Assembly (NCBI RefSeq): GCF_028595285.1
Contig: NZ_JAQQXQ010000002.1
Location: 186,001 to 250,000 of the forward strand
Length of the DNA: 64,000 nt
Reading direction: 5' to 3'
Origin: Erythrobacter fulvus
Lineage (GTDB): Bacteria > Pseudomonadota > Alphaproteobacteria > Sphingomonadales > Sphingomonadaceae
Shown here: piece by piece, positions 46,745-57,403 of the stretch
How positions within the stretch are numbered: the first letter of the stretch is position 1
Layout: each line of letters begins with the position of its first letter
Translations under genes and position numbers: made by a program
The notes under the pieces: model-generated
What the model saw: only the letters and a program-made list of their open reading frames with translations
Database searches by the model: none
What the model was told of the DNA's origin: nothing

Positions 46745-48055
46745 GTGACACCGTTTCCCTGGACCGATCTTGCCATAATTATCGCGCTGGTTGTGCTCAA
46801 CGGCGTGTTCGCTATGTCCGAGCTCGCGATCGTCTCGGCCAAGACCAGCGCGCTGGAGGCGAAAGCGGAGGCCGGATCAACTTCGGCGCGCATCGCTATC
46901 GCGCTTGCGGCGGAACCGGGCAAGTTCCTCTCGACCGTGCAGATCGGCATCACCCTCATCGGGATCATCAACGGCGCCTATTCGGGCGCAAGCCTTGGCG
47001 GACCGGTGGGCGAGCACATGGCGGCACTGGGCCTGCCGCAGCAATATGCCGACGAGGCCGGCTTTGCGGTGGTGATCGCCTTCACGACCTATCTCAGCCT
47101 CATCATCGGCGAACTGGTGCCCAAACAGCTTGCCCTTCAGGTTGCAGTACCGGTGTCGCTGGTGATGGCCCGGCCGATGGCCTTCATGGCCAAGGCCGCC
47201 GCGCCGCTGGTGTGGCTGCTCGATTCGAGCTCGGCCGCGATCATCCGCCTGTTCGGGCTGCGCGGCGGGAATGCGGATTCGGTGACGGCCGAGGAATTGC
47301 AGATGATCTTCGCCGAGGCGACCCGTTCGGGCGTGATTGAGGCCGACCAGCGCCAGATCCTCACCGGCGTCGTGCGGCTGGCCGAACGTCCGGTGCGCGA
47401 AATGATGACTCCGCGCACCGAGGTCGACTGGATCGAAGCCGACGCCGATATCGATGAAATCCGCGAGACGATCGAGGAAAGCCCGCATTCGCTGATGCCG
47501 GTGGCCGAAAACTCGCCCGACACCATCCTTGGCGTCGTCAAGGTGCGCGAGGTGCTGGCCGCGATGGTGGCGGGCGGGCCGGTCTCGATCCGCGCGATGA
47601 TGCGCCGGGTCGAAGTGGTCCCCGACCAGCTCGACGCGATGGACGCACTGCGGGTGCTGCAATCATCCGAAGTGGCGATGGCGCTGGTGCATGACGAATA
47701 CGGTCATTTCGAAGGCATCGTCACACCGGTCGATCTGCTGACCGCGATCGTGGGCACCTTCGTCAGCGATCAGGACGAGGGCGATCAGCCGCAAGTGGTC
47801 GAGCGCGAGGACGGTTCGCTGCTGGTGGCAGGCTCGTTATCGGCCGATGCGCTGGCTGACCGGCTGGGGCTGGATTACGGCGAAAACCGCGAATTCGGCA
47901 CCGCGGCAGGCTATGCCCTGTCGGTGCTCAAGAAGTTGCCCGCCGAAGGCGAGCATTTCCACGCGCAAGGCTGGCGGTTCGAGGTGGTCGACATGGATGG
48001 GCGCCGGATCGACAAGCTGTTGGTCACGCGTGAAGGCGATGAAAGCGCGGAGTAA
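46745..48055 (+). CDS. CNNM/CorC-HlyC family transporter (DUF21-CBS-CorC_HlyC)
   Basis: This 436-residue inner-membrane protein has three to four helices of a DUF21/CNNM domain (AIIIALVVLNGVFAMSELAIVSAK, TLIGIINGAYSGASLGG). Two CBS domains follow (MTPRTEVDWIEADADIDEI, and ALVHDEYGHFEGIVTPVDLL), then the CorC_HlyC ligand-sensing domain (GYALSVLKKLPAEGEHF). The family is linked to magnesium and cobalt efflux or homeostasis; the old hemolysin label is misleading. The start is GTG. It is divergent from the OmpA-like gene. Confidence 0.92.
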   Translation: MTPFPWTDLAIIIALVVLNGVFAMSELAIVSAKTSALEAKAEAGSTSARIAIALAAEPGKFLSTVQIGITLIGIINGAYSGASLGGPVGEHMAALGLPQQYADEAGFAVVIAFTTYLSLIIGELVPKQLALQVAVPVSLVMARPMAFMAKAAAPLVWLLDSSSAAIIRLFGLRGGNADSVTAEELQMIFAEATRSGVIEADQRQILTGVVRLAERPVREMMTPRTEVDWIEADADIDEIRETIEESPHSLMPVAENSPDTILGVVKVREVLAAMVAGGPVSIRAMMRRVEVVPDQLDAMDALRVLQSSEVAMALVHDEYGHFEGIVTPVDLLTAIVGTFVSDQDEGDQPQVVEREDGSLLVAGSLSADALADRLGLDYGENREFGTAAGYALSVLKKLPAEGEHFHAQGWRFEVVDMDGRRIDKLLVTREGDESAE

Positions 48056-48145
48056 TCCTGCGCGATGCTCCACGTTTATCGCAGATAACAGTCGCGCAGC
48101 GACCGCAAGGCCGCCAAAGGGCTCTGGCGTCCGCCCGCAGCGACG

Positions 48146-48194
48146 CGGCCTTCTGGCCGTGTGAGCGAGGATTTCGCACGCCGGAGGGCGTGCG
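48146..48194. terminator. Tandem hairpins between convergent genes
   Basis: Two stems lie between the convergent CorC/HlyC-type and BamF-like genes: CGGCC-TTCT-GGCCG (48146-48159) and CGCACGCC-GGAG-GGCGTGCG (48175-48194, an 8-bp perfect stem). Neither is followed by a clear T-run on either strand. They may end transcription or belong to an intergenic palindromic repeat family. Confidence 0.45.
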
Positions 48195-48200
48195 GAAAAA

Positions 48201-48614
48201 TTAGGAAGGAATTACCGTGCTGGCCGACTGACCATCACCCTCGGGCGCGGCGATGATGTCGCGGGTGACGCGGCCCTTGGCGACCGTGTTGGTGGCGGTG
48301 TCGCCCACGGTGCTGCGGATGCTAGGGTCGGCGCTACCGGCACGGTCGATCAGGCTTGCTTCGATCCGGCTACGCGGGGCCGGGCCGCCGAACAGCGCTT
48401 CGAGAGCCTGATCGGCCGCAGTGCCTTCGGTCGGGCGCGGGGCGCCGGGGGCGGGCGGCGTCAGCGTGAAATCGGGCGGAACCACCAGCGGAGCCTGCCG
48501 CTGCACCGCGAATTCGTCGGGCCGTTCGCGGTTGAACACGCCGCCGCCGCCGCAGGCTGCCAGCAGCATCGAGCCGGAGGCGAGCAGGATAACGGGTGCA
48601 AACTTACGCATCAT
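48201..48614 (-). CDS. bamF: DUF3035 lipoprotein, BamF-like
   Basis: This 137-residue outer-membrane lipoprotein has a signal peptide with lipobox LLAAC and, shortly after, FNRERPDEFAVQRQAPLVVPP. RPDEF fits the RxDEF motif reported for alphaproteobacterial BamF, an accessory of the beta-barrel assembly complex. The rest is Pro/Ala-rich and probably extended. Two adjacent ATGs (48614 and 48611) overlap the end of lspA by a few bases, with GGAG upstream, so translation is coupled to the signal peptidase that processes lipoproteins like itself. Confidence 0.78.
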   Translation of the reverse strand: MMRKFAPVILLASGSMLLAACGGGGVFNRERPDEFAVQRQAPLVVPPDFTLTPPAPGAPRPTEGTAADQALEALFGGPAPRSRIEASLIDRAGSADPSIRSTVGDTATNTVAKGRVTRDIIAAPEGDGQSASTVIPS

Positions 48615-49140
48615 TGGTCTCTCCACGGGGCGCGTCCCCGCTTTCGGTTTCTTCCTTGTCGCGCACGAACAGGCTGCGGGCAAGGATAATGACGACGCCG
48701 ATGGTAATCGCGGCATCGGCGATGTTGAAGATCAGAAAGGGGCGGAAATCCCCGATATGGAAGTCGGCATAGTCGATGACATAGCCCAGATCATAGCGAT
48801 CACGGATATTGCCCAGCGCCCCGCCGAGGATCAGCGCGAGGCCGAAAATGTCGCCCAGCGCCTTTTCGCGCATCATCCACACCAGCACGATGAGTGCGAT
48901 GACCGCGGTCATCGCCACCAGCAGCCAGCGCGTTTCCATATCGGTCGCCTGCAGCATGCCCAGCGAAATACCTCGGTTTTCGGTGTAGGTGAGATCGAAG
49001 AACGGCAGCAGATCGATATTCCCGACCTGCCGCAGCGCCAGTGGCCCGACGACATACAGCTTCACCGCCTGATCGATCAGCGCGATGAACGCCGCGATCA
49101 CGAGGCCGATGATCCGGTTGCGGGTGAGAAGCGCGCTCAT
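48604..49140 (-). CDS. lspA: Lipoprotein signal peptidase (signal peptidase II)
   Basis: This inner-membrane aspartyl protease cleaves the signal peptide of diacylglyceryl prolipoproteins. The 178-residue protein has four membrane segments, TYTENRGISLGML (the family N-R-G region), GGALGNIRDRYDLGYVIDY with the first catalytic Asp, and FNIADAAITIGV with the second. Its ATG overlaps the ileS stop by 4 bp (ATGA), the common ileS-lspA arrangement. The BamF-like gene overlaps its 3' end. Confidence 0.95.
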   Translation of the reverse strand: MSALLTRNRIIGLVIAAFIALIDQAVKLYVVGPLALRQVGNIDLLPFFDLTYTENRGISLGMLQATDMETRWLLVAMTAVIALIVLVWMMREKALGDIFGLALILGGALGNIRDRYDLGYVIDYADFHIGDFRPFLIFNIADAAITIGVVIILARSLFVRDKEETESGDAPRGETNDA

Positions 49141-52067
49141 GCCGAGGCAGCGTCCAGTTGCGCGACGACTTCGTCGCAGCGGCCGCAGAGCGCGCCTTCT
49201 TGTGCCACGTCAGGCAGGTGGCGCCAGCAGCGCGAGCACTTTTGGTCGCTGGTCTTGGTCACGGTCACGCTGTCGCCCTGCCCGCGCGTCACTGTCGCGG
49301 TGATGAACAATTCGGCGAGCTGTTCGTCCGAAACGCCTTCGGGCACCGCGCTGGCGGGGACGACGACTTCGGCTTCGAGGCTGGAACGGATGGTCTTGTC
49401 GCGGCGTAACGGCTCGATCGCTTCGTTCACCCGTTCGCGCAGGGCGCACAGCGCGTCCCACTTGGCGGCATCGACGCGCACGCCCGGCACGCTCGGCCAT
49501 TCGAGCAGGTGGACAGAGCCGCGCTGGCCATTGTCGTCCTCTTCGCCGTCCTGCGGATAGCGGCTCATCCACACTTCCTCGGCGGTGAACACCAGCACCG
49601 GCGCGGCATAGCGCACCAGCGCGTGGAACAGCAGATCAAGCACGGTGCGATAGGCATTGCGCGTGTCGCTGTCCGGCCCGTCGCAATAGAGCGAATCCTT
49701 GCGGATATCGAAGAAGAAGGCCGACAGGTCCTCGTTGCAGAAATCCACCAGCAGGCGGGTGTAGAGGTTGAAGTCGTATTCCTCCGCCGCCTTGCGCAGC
49801 TTGCCATCCAGCTCGCTCAGCAGCGCGAGGATGTAGACTTCCAGCTCGGGCAGTTCGCCCGCATCGCTCATGTCGCCCACGAACCCGTCGAGCGCGCCGA
49901 GCAGGTAGCGGAAGGTGTTGCGCAGCTTGCGGTACTGGTCGCCTACGCCTTTCAGGATTTCATCGCCGATGCGGTGATCCTCGGTGAAATCGACCGAAAG
50001 CGCCCACAGCCGGATGATGTCCGCGCCGGTGGTTTCCATCACCTTCAGCGGATCGATGGTGTTGCCGAGGCTCTTGGACATCTTCTTGCCCTTGGCATCC
50101 ATGGTGAAGCCGTGGGTCAGAACCTGATCATAGGGCGCGCGCCCGCGCGTCGCGCAGGATTGCAGCAGCGAGGACTGGAACCAGCCGCGATGCTGGTCGG
50201 AGCCTTCGAGATAGAGATTGGCGGGCCATGTCAGGTCCGGCCAGCGCCCGCTTTCGAGCACGAAGGCATGGGTGCAGCCCGAATCGAACCAGACGTCGAG
50301 AATGTCGGTGACCATCTCGAAATCGTCGGGGTTGTAGTGGGGGCCGAGGAATTCGGCCTTCCGCGCTTCCTCCCACGCATCGACCCCGTCCTGCATGACG
50401 GCAGCGACGATGCGGTGATTGACCTCGGGATCCTGCAAGTAGGTGCCGTCGGGCCGCACGAACAGCGTGATCGGCACGCCCCAGGCGCGCTGGCGCGAGA
50501 GAACCCAATCAGGGCGGCCTTCAACCATCGCACCGATGCGGTTGCGGCCCTTTTCGGGGATGAATTCGACGCGCGCGATTTCCTCCACTGCACGTTCGCG
50601 CAGGGTGGGTGAGGCGCACAGGGCCTCTTCTGCCGGGTCGATCGCGCCGCCTTCGTTCTCCCAGCCCTTTTCCGCGCGGGTCTTGGGCTCGATCCAGTCC
50701 ATCACCCGGTCCATCGGCACGAACCACTGCGGGGTGCAGCGGAAGATCACCTTGGCCTTGGAGCGCCACGAGTGGGGGTAGGAGTGTTCGTAATCCGCGC
50801 TCGCCGCGAGCAGCGCGCCAGCGTCACGCAGGTCCGAGCAGATCGGGCCATCGGGCGCGTTGAACTTCGGGTTGATGACGCTCATGCGCCGCTCATCCGC
50901 GCCGCCGAGCCAGCCCCAGTCGTCGCGGTAGCGCCCGTCGTCCATCACCGCGAAGACGGGGTTGATCCCGTTCGCCTTGCAGAGGTCAAAGTCGTCCTCG
51001 CCATGATCGGGCGCCATATGGACGAGGCCGGTGCCAGAATCGGTGGTGACGAAGTCGCCGGGGAGCAGCGGGCGCGGACTGGCATAGAACCCGCCAAGAT
51101 GGTGCATCGGGTGGCGGGCGAGGGTGCCGGCAAGTTCGGAGCCTTTGATGACCTGCATCGGGATTACTCGGAATCCCACCCGACCAGCGAATTGCTCCAC
51201 CAAACCAGCGGCGACCAGCACAACACCTTCCGGTGTTGGGCGTTCGTGGTCACCCATGCGATCACCGAAGCAACAAACTGCGTATTCAACGTCCGGCCCA
51301 AAGGCCAAAGCCTGGTTCACCGGAATGGTCCAAGGCGTGGTGGTCCAGATTACAGCGCGAGCATTGCGGACCGCTTCACAGGGGCTCTCGACAATCTCGA
51401 ACGCCACGTCGATCTGGGTCGAGGTGATGTCCTCGTATTCGACCTCCGCCTCGGCCAGCGCGGTTTTTTCGACCGGGGACCACATCACCGGCTTGGCCCC
51501 GCGATAGAGATTGCCGTTCTCGGCGAACCTCATCAGCTCGGCCACGATCGTCGCCTCAGCCTGGAAATCCATGGTGAGGTACGGATTGTCCCAGTCGCCC
51601 ATGATGCCGAGCCGCTTCAGCTGTTCGCGCTGGGTGTTGACCCAGTGTTGCGCATAGGCGCGGCATTCGGCGCGGAATTCCTTGGCCGGAACCTCGTCCT
51701 TATTCTTTTTCTGCTTGCGGTACTGCTCTTCGACCTTCCATTCGATGGGAAGGCCGTGGCAGTCCCAGCCGGGAACATAGGGCGCGTCTCTGCCCAGCAA
51801 GTTCTGCGTGCGGCAGACCATGTCCTTGAGGATGTGGTTCAGCGCGTGGCCGATATGCATGTCGCCATTGGCGTAGGGCGGGCCGTCGTGGAGGATGAAC
51901 TTCTCGCGCCCGCGGCGGGCATCGCGCAGCGCCTTGTAGAGCCCGATCTGTTCCCAGCGCGCGGCAATGCCCGGCTCCTTCTGCGGAAGGCCGGCCTTCA
52001 TGGGAAATTCGGTCTTCGGCAGGAAGACGGTGTCCCGGTAATCGCGCGCTGCGGTATCGTCAGTCAT
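49137..52067 (-). CDS. ileS: Isoleucyl-tRNA synthetase
   Basis: This class I synthetase charges tRNA-Ile. The 976-residue protein has the HIGH-type motif in PPYANGDMHIGHALNH, the editing (CP1) region, GWFQSSLLQSC, the KMSKS motif in KGKKMSKSLGN, an anticodon-binding helical domain, and the C-terminal zinc site CSRCWRHLP...CGRC. It is full length with no disruption. It lies 45 bp after ribF and 4 bp overlapping lspA, inside the long minus-strand operon. Confidence 0.97.
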   Translation of the reverse strand: MTDDTAARDYRDTVFLPKTEFPMKAGLPQKEPGIAARWEQIGLYKALRDARRGREKFILHDGPPYANGDMHIGHALNHILKDMVCRTQNLLGRDAPYVPGWDCHGLPIEWKVEEQYRKQKKNKDEVPAKEFRAECRAYAQHWVNTQREQLKRLGIMGDWDNPYLTMDFQAEATIVAELMRFAENGNLYRGAKPVMWSPVEKTALAEAEVEYEDITSTQIDVAFEIVESPCEAVRNARAVIWTTTPWTIPVNQALAFGPDVEYAVCCFGDRMGDHERPTPEGVVLVAAGLVEQFAGRVGFRVIPMQVIKGSELAGTLARHPMHHLGGFYASPRPLLPGDFVTTDSGTGLVHMAPDHGEDDFDLCKANGINPVFAVMDDGRYRDDWGWLGGADERRMSVINPKFNAPDGPICSDLRDAGALLAASADYEHSYPHSWRSKAKVIFRCTPQWFVPMDRVMDWIEPKTRAEKGWENEGGAIDPAEEALCASPTLRERAVEEIARVEFIPEKGRNRIGAMVEGRPDWVLSRQRAWGVPITLFVRPDGTYLQDPEVNHRIVAAVMQDGVDAWEEARKAEFLGPHYNPDDFEMVTDILDVWFDSGCTHAFVLESGRWPDLTWPANLYLEGSDQHRGWFQSSLLQSCATRGRAPYDQVLTHGFTMDAKGKKMSKSLGNTIDPLKVMETTGADIIRLWALSVDFTEDHRIGDEILKGVGDQYRKLRNTFRYLLGALDGFVGDMSDAGELPELEVYILALLSELDGKLRKAAEEYDFNLYTRLLVDFCNEDLSAFFFDIRKDSLYCDGPDSDTRNAYRTVLDLLFHALVRYAAPVLVFTAEEVWMSRYPQDGEEDDNGQRGSVHLLEWPSVPGVRVDAAKWDALCALRERVNEAIEPLRRDKTIRSSLEAEVVVPASAVPEGVSDEQLAELFITATVTRGQGDSVTVTKTSDQKCSRCWRHLPDVAQEGALCGRCDEVVAQLDAASA

Positions 52068-52112
52068 GGTGCGCGGGGCCTTAGCCGTTCGCGCTGCCAG
52101 TGCAAAGACTCG

Positions 52113-53044
52113 TCATTGCGAGGACAGAAGCCGCCGCGCTTCGGCGCAATCCTTGTCCATCTGGGCGATCAGCGCGTCGAGCGAATCGAACTTCGCCTCG
52201 CCGCGCAGGAAATGGTGGAAGGCCACCTCGATCTCTTGCCCGTAAAGGTCGCCCGCAAATTCGAAGAAATAGGGCTCAAGCAGCTCCTTGGGCGGCTCGA
52301 ACTGCGGGCGGATGCCGATATTGGCCGCACCGTGCAGCAGCTGGCCGGTCGACAGGATGCGGCCCGTCACGGCGTAGATGCCGTATTTCGGGCGCAGATA
52401 GCTGTCGATTGCGAGGTTGGCGGTGGGATAGCCGATGGTGCGCCCGCGCTTGTCGCCATGTTCGACGATGCCCCTGATCGCGAAGGGGCGGGTCAGCAGG
52501 CGCGCGGCCAGTTGCGGGTCGCCGTCGCGCAGTGCCTGCCGGATGCGGCTGGAGGAGACCACCTCGCCCCCTTCCGCCACGGGTTCCACCACCCGCGATT
52601 GCAAGCCCAAATCGCCGCCGAGTGAGCGCAGCAGCTCGACATTGCCCTTCGCGCCCTTGCCGAAGGTAAAGTCGCCCCCCGTCACCACCCCATGCGCGCC
52701 GAAGCGTTCGATCAGGATGGATTGGATGAAATCCTCTGCGCTGGTCCCCGCCAGTTCCGCATCGAAGTGGAACACAAGCATCGCGGTCGCCCCCGCAGCG
52801 AGATAGAGCTCCTGCCGCTGCTCCAGCGTCGTGAGGCGGAAGGGCGGCACTTCGGGCTTGAAGAAGCGCACAGGGTGCGGATCGAAGGTGGCGATGATCG
52901 AAGGGCGGCCTTCGGCGTGTGCCCAGCGGATCGCTTCGCCAGCCACGGCCTGATGCCCGCGATGGAACCCGTCGAAATTGCCCAGCGCGATGACAGCGCC
53001 GCGCAGGGCTGCGGGGATGGTATTGCGGTGATCGAGCCAGCGCA

Positions 53045-53045
<1 letters not shown>
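52113..53045 (-). CDS. ribF: Bifunctional riboflavin kinase/FAD synthetase
   Basis: This 310-residue enzyme phosphorylates riboflavin to FMN and adenylates it to FAD. The N-terminal adenylyltransferase has IALGNFDGFHRGHQAV and TFDPHPVRFFKPEVPP. The C-terminal kinase has the RGIVEHGDKRGRTIGYPTANL signature, YGIYAVTGRI and AANIGIRPQF. The ATG at 53045 has GGGAGGAG upstream and shares TGATG with the folA stop. ribF before ileS is a common proteobacterial order. Confidence 0.95.
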
Positions 53046-54623
<1,578 letters not shown>

Positions 54624-54624
<1 letters not shown>

Positions 54625-55118
54625 CAGTCTTCCGGAACCTCGCCCACGGCGGCGCTTTTCGCGGCGCGCCAGTCCTGCAGGCGTTCGGACAGATCCTTGT
54701 CGGATAGCGCGAGGATTGCGGCGGCCATCAGGCCTGCATTCTTCGCGCCCGCCTCGCCGATTGCCAGCGTGCCGACGGGAATACCGCCCGGCATCTGCAC
54801 GATCGACAGCAGGCTATCCATGCCCGAAAGCGCCTTGGACTGCACCGGAACGCCCAGAACGGGAAGATGCGTCATGCTGGCGATCATCCCCGGCAGATGC
54901 GCCGCGCCGCCCGCGCCCGCGATGATGACGTCGAAGCCTTCGCCCTCCGCGCCCTTGGCAAAGGCAATCATGCGGTCGGGGGTGCGGTGCGCCGAGACGA
55001 TCCGCGCCTCATAGGGCACTTCGAGTTCATCGAGCACCTCGGCGGCGGCTTTCATGGTCGGCCAGTCCGACTGGCTGCCCATCACGATCGCGACACGTCC
55101 CCCGGTCACTTCCATCAT
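54624..55118 (-). CDS. purE: N5-carboxyaminoimidazole ribonucleotide mutase
   Basis: PurE moves the carboxyl of N5-CAIR to C4, giving CAIR. The 164-residue protein has [41 protein letters not shown] with the catalytic His, [17 protein letters not shown] and [22 protein letters not shown]. It overlaps gpmA by 4 bp upstream and abuts purK. Confidence 0.97.
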
Positions 55119-55801
55119 GCGTCCTTCAGGTAATACCGCTCACCCGGCACCATTGCGTCGTCGAAGTCATAGATGATCGGCTGGCCGGTGGGAATCTCGA
55201 GGCCGGTGATGTCCTCGTCCGAAATGCCCGACAGGTGTTTCACCAGCGCGCGCAAGCTGTTGCCGTGGGCCGAGATGATCACCGTCTCGCCGCTCGCCAG
55301 AACGGGCAGAATGGCAGCTTCCCAATAGGGCAGCACGCGTTCAATCGTCAGCTTCAGGCTTTCGGTGTTCGGGATCGGGATACCGGCATAGCGCGGGTCG
55401 CTGGCGAGGTCATAGGCGCTCCCCGCCTCGAGCGGCGGCGGCGGCACGTCGAAGCTGCGGCGCCAGATGTGCACCTGTTCGTCCCCGTGCTTTTCGCGGG
55501 TTTCCTGTTTGTCGAGCCCGGTGAGCCCGCCATAGTGGCGTTCGTTGAGGCGCCAGTCCTTGGTCTCGGGGATCCACAGGCGCCCGGCGGCTTCCAGCGC
55601 CAGATGCAGCGTCTTGATCGCGCGGGTCTGGAGCGAGGTGAAGGCACGGGTCGGCAACACGCCCTTTTCGCGCAGCAGCGTGCCTGCCGCAGTCGCCTCG
55701 GCCACGCCTTGCTCGGTCAGGTCGACATCCCACCAGCCGGTGAAGCGGTTTTCGAGGTTCCACTGGCTCTGGCCGTGGCGGACAAGGATCAGCTTGGGCA
55801 T
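55115..55801 (-). CDS. gpmA: 2,3-bisphosphoglycerate-dependent phosphoglycerate mutase
   Basis: This glycolytic enzyme interconverts 3- and 2-phosphoglycerate through a phosphohistidine. The 228-residue protein has the [20 protein letters not shown] signature with the phosphorylated His, [26 protein letters not shown] and [17 protein letters not shown] with the second His. The ATG at 55801 begins the conserved N terminus; an upstream reading to 55885 adds residues foreign to the family. It is the first gene of the gpmA-purE-purK-folA-ribF run. Confidence 0.96.
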   Translation of the reverse strand: MPKLILVRHGQSQWNLENRFTGWWDVDLTEQGVAEATAAGTLLREKGVLPTRAFTSLQTRAIKTLHLALEAAGRLWIPETKDWRLNERHYGGLTGLDKQETREKHGDEQVHIWRRSFDVPPPPLEAGSAYDLASDPRYAGIPIPNTESLKLTIERVLPYWEAAILPVLASGETVIISAHGNSLRALVKHLSGISDEDITGLEIPTGQPIIYDFDDAMVPGERYYLKDA

Positions 55802-55835
55802 GATGGCTTTCGTCTCTGGTTCGGAGCGCGCGGGG

Positions 55836-55994
55836 TTAGCTTTCGGGAGCCGGATTGGGAAGCGATTCCGTTGCATTTGCCGCATCCGAATCGCTCAAAG
55901 CCCGCGCTTGCGCCTTCCGGCGGCGCAGGTTCTCTCGCAATTTGGCCGCGAGGCGCTCTTCACGGGACATATTCTTGCGGGCTTCTTCACTCAT
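55836..55994 (-). CDS. Small basic conserved hypothetical protein
   Basis: This 52-residue protein is mostly one charged helix: MSEEARKNMSREERLAAKLR and then ENLRRRKAQAR, with a disordered tail. I have seen similar LRxNLRRRKAQ proteins in sphingomonads but know no function; RNA or ribosome association is a guess from charge. The ATG at 55994 is chosen; a TTG at 56030 with AAGCGGA upstream is possible. It is upstream of gpmA in the same direction. Confidence 0.55.
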   Translation of the reverse strand: MSEEARKNMSREERLAAKLRENLRRRKAQARALSDSDAANATESLPNPAPES

Positions 55995-56082
55995 GCGAAA
56001 CGCATTGGCGTTATCGGCGTGGCTCTTCAAGTCCGCTTGACATTGCGAGGCCGCGCGACAATAGGGCGCGCCTGTTTCCGGC

Positions 56083-56157
56083 GCTGCTGTAGCTCAGTGG
56101 TAGAGCGCACCCTTGGTAAGGGTGAGGTCGGGAGTTCAATCCTCCCCAGCAGCACCA
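56083..56157 (+). tRNA. tRNA-Thr (anticodon GGT)
   Basis: The 75-nt gene folds into a standard cloverleaf. The acceptor stem GCTGCTG/CAGCAGC is perfect, the anticodon stem CACCC/GGGTG flanks the loop TTGGTAA with anticodon GGT at 56115-56117, the T-arm contains TTCAATC, and the 3' CCA is encoded. It reads ACC (and ACT) threonine codons. Its 3' end forms the boundary of the putative mobile element and is a likely attachment site. Confidence 0.97.
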
Positions 56158-56400
56158 TTTTTCAATGGTTTGGACATTGTGTTCGGCGCCGGTATGTAAT
56201 CAGTATGGAAAACGCGGTGCGGCGTTGGCGTTGTGCTGTCCAAGCCTCACCTTCTGCGATCCAATGCTTCTGCGGACTCGTGTGCGTCTTTCAAACCGGC
56301 TTTTCAAGTTAGGGCGGATCCTGCCCTTGCGAGAACACACGTCAACAAGACATCGCTCGTTCAACCCAACACTCGCGCCAAACGGCATTGGCGGGGAAGG

Positions 56401-57210
56401 TCATTCTTCGAGTCTGTCCCGCGACGTGGCTTGTTTGGCAATCCACTCATCCACATCGGACTTCAGCCAGCGCGAGCTGCGGCCAATTTTGATTGGATTG
56501 GGGAAGGAGCCAGCGCTCAAGAGTCGATAGGCGGTGCTTCGCCCAAGCCTAGTGAGCCGCAGAACTTCCTTTATGGTCAGCAAGGTTGGCTGAGCTGTGT
56601 TAACCGGGGTGTCGCTTGTGGTCGCATCCGGACCCAGACCATGGCGATCGGGTGAGTCAGTCCGCCGAACTCTCTTTGGCTTTCGCGCGGCAGTTGATCG
56701 AGCAGCGCGCAATCGCGGGTCAAGAACCTCCTCAATTTGCGAGTCGGTCAGCGGACCGGGGGGCTGCAGTTTGGCCAGCCAAGCGTCAAACTCAGCGGCA
56801 TCAACGAAAATTCGATGGCTGGCCGGCGCTTCTGCGTTAGCCCAATCGGCGGCGTTGTAGGTCCCGGTCGCGAGCCGAGGGAGTGGATCGTCGATCTCCC
56901 AATGCGCAGGAGGGATCTCGACGGTTTCACCCCCACCGAGTGGCCGGGCGAAGGTGGCGATCTTGCCCAGCACGAATTGCGTAGTCAGCAGCGCAGCGTC
57001 AAGCGCAACAAGGCGACGGCAGGCGTCATTCTCGTCTCCGTCTACCGGAGCGGCAAAGATTTCCGGTAGCTCATGGGGTTCGAAGCCAGCTTGACAGCGC
57101 ACGAGGTCGCCGAAGGCTGTGATCAAGGTCCGTCGGCCAATCGAAATTACGAGGGCATTTTCGTAGTATGGTAACCATGGGACGATGTCGTAATGTTTGT
57201 GACTGGGCAT
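56401..57210 (-). CDS. AlpA-family HTH protein with unknown N-terminal domain
   Basis: The last 65 residues are an AlpA/MerR-like winged helix: LLTIKEVLRLTRLGRSTAYR, then FPNPIKIGRSSRWLKSDVDEWI. This is the phage-regulator type that controls excision or replication genes in P4-like elements. The first 150 residues form a separate domain I do not recognise, starting KHYDIVPWLPYYENALVISIG and ending near ASHRIFVDAAEFDAWLAKLQ. Typical AlpA is only about 70 residues, so at 269 residues this is an enlarged form. The ATG at 57210 is chosen, with AGAGGAA about 10 nt upstream; a TTG at 57219 is closer to that site. Confidence 0.7.
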   Translation of the reverse strand: MPSHKHYDIVPWLPYYENALVISIGRRTLITAFGDLVRCQAGFEPHELPEIFAAPVDGDENDACRRLVALDAALLTTQFVLGKIATFARPLGGGETVEIPPAHWEIDDPLPRLATGTYNAADWANAEAPASHRIFVDAAEFDAWLAKLQPPGPLTDSQIEEVLDPRLRAARSTAARKPKRVRRTDSPDRHGLGPDATTSDTPVNTAQPTLLTIKEVLRLTRLGRSTAYRLLSAGSFPNPIKIGRSSRWLKSDVDEWIAKQATSRDRLEE

Positions 57211-57293
57211 GCAGCACAAATTCCTCTCTTGGGCACTTCATGCGCCTTTGTAAGCTCAAGGTGTATTTTCCATTTGAAACGATTTTCGAAATA

Positions 57294-57392
57294 TGACGGA
57301 TTGTGACGCTTTTTAATTAAATCGGTGTTGAGAGATGATAGGTCAGGAATTCTCTTTAATTGATAATAGGAAAAAAGCGTCACTATCCGTCA
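57294..57392. repeat. Long inverted repeat between the AlpA-like and primase genes
   Basis: TGACGGATTGTGACGCTTTTT (57294-57314) is repeated inverted at 57372-57392, with 20 of 21 positions matching and one A/T difference in the middle. Each arm itself contains two GTCA/TGAC units. The 57-bp centre is AT-rich (TTAATTAAAT, TTTAATTGATAAT). The arms are too far apart for a simple terminator. A replication origin recognised by the adjacent primase-helicase, or a paired operator for the AlpA-like protein, is more likely. Confidence 0.75.
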
Positions 57393-57403
57393 CAAAATGC
57401 CAA

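Noticed and set aside
46745..48055. Hemolysin function for the CorC/HlyC-type protein
   Set aside because: The DUF21-CBS-CorC domain order points to ion homeostasis, not a toxin.
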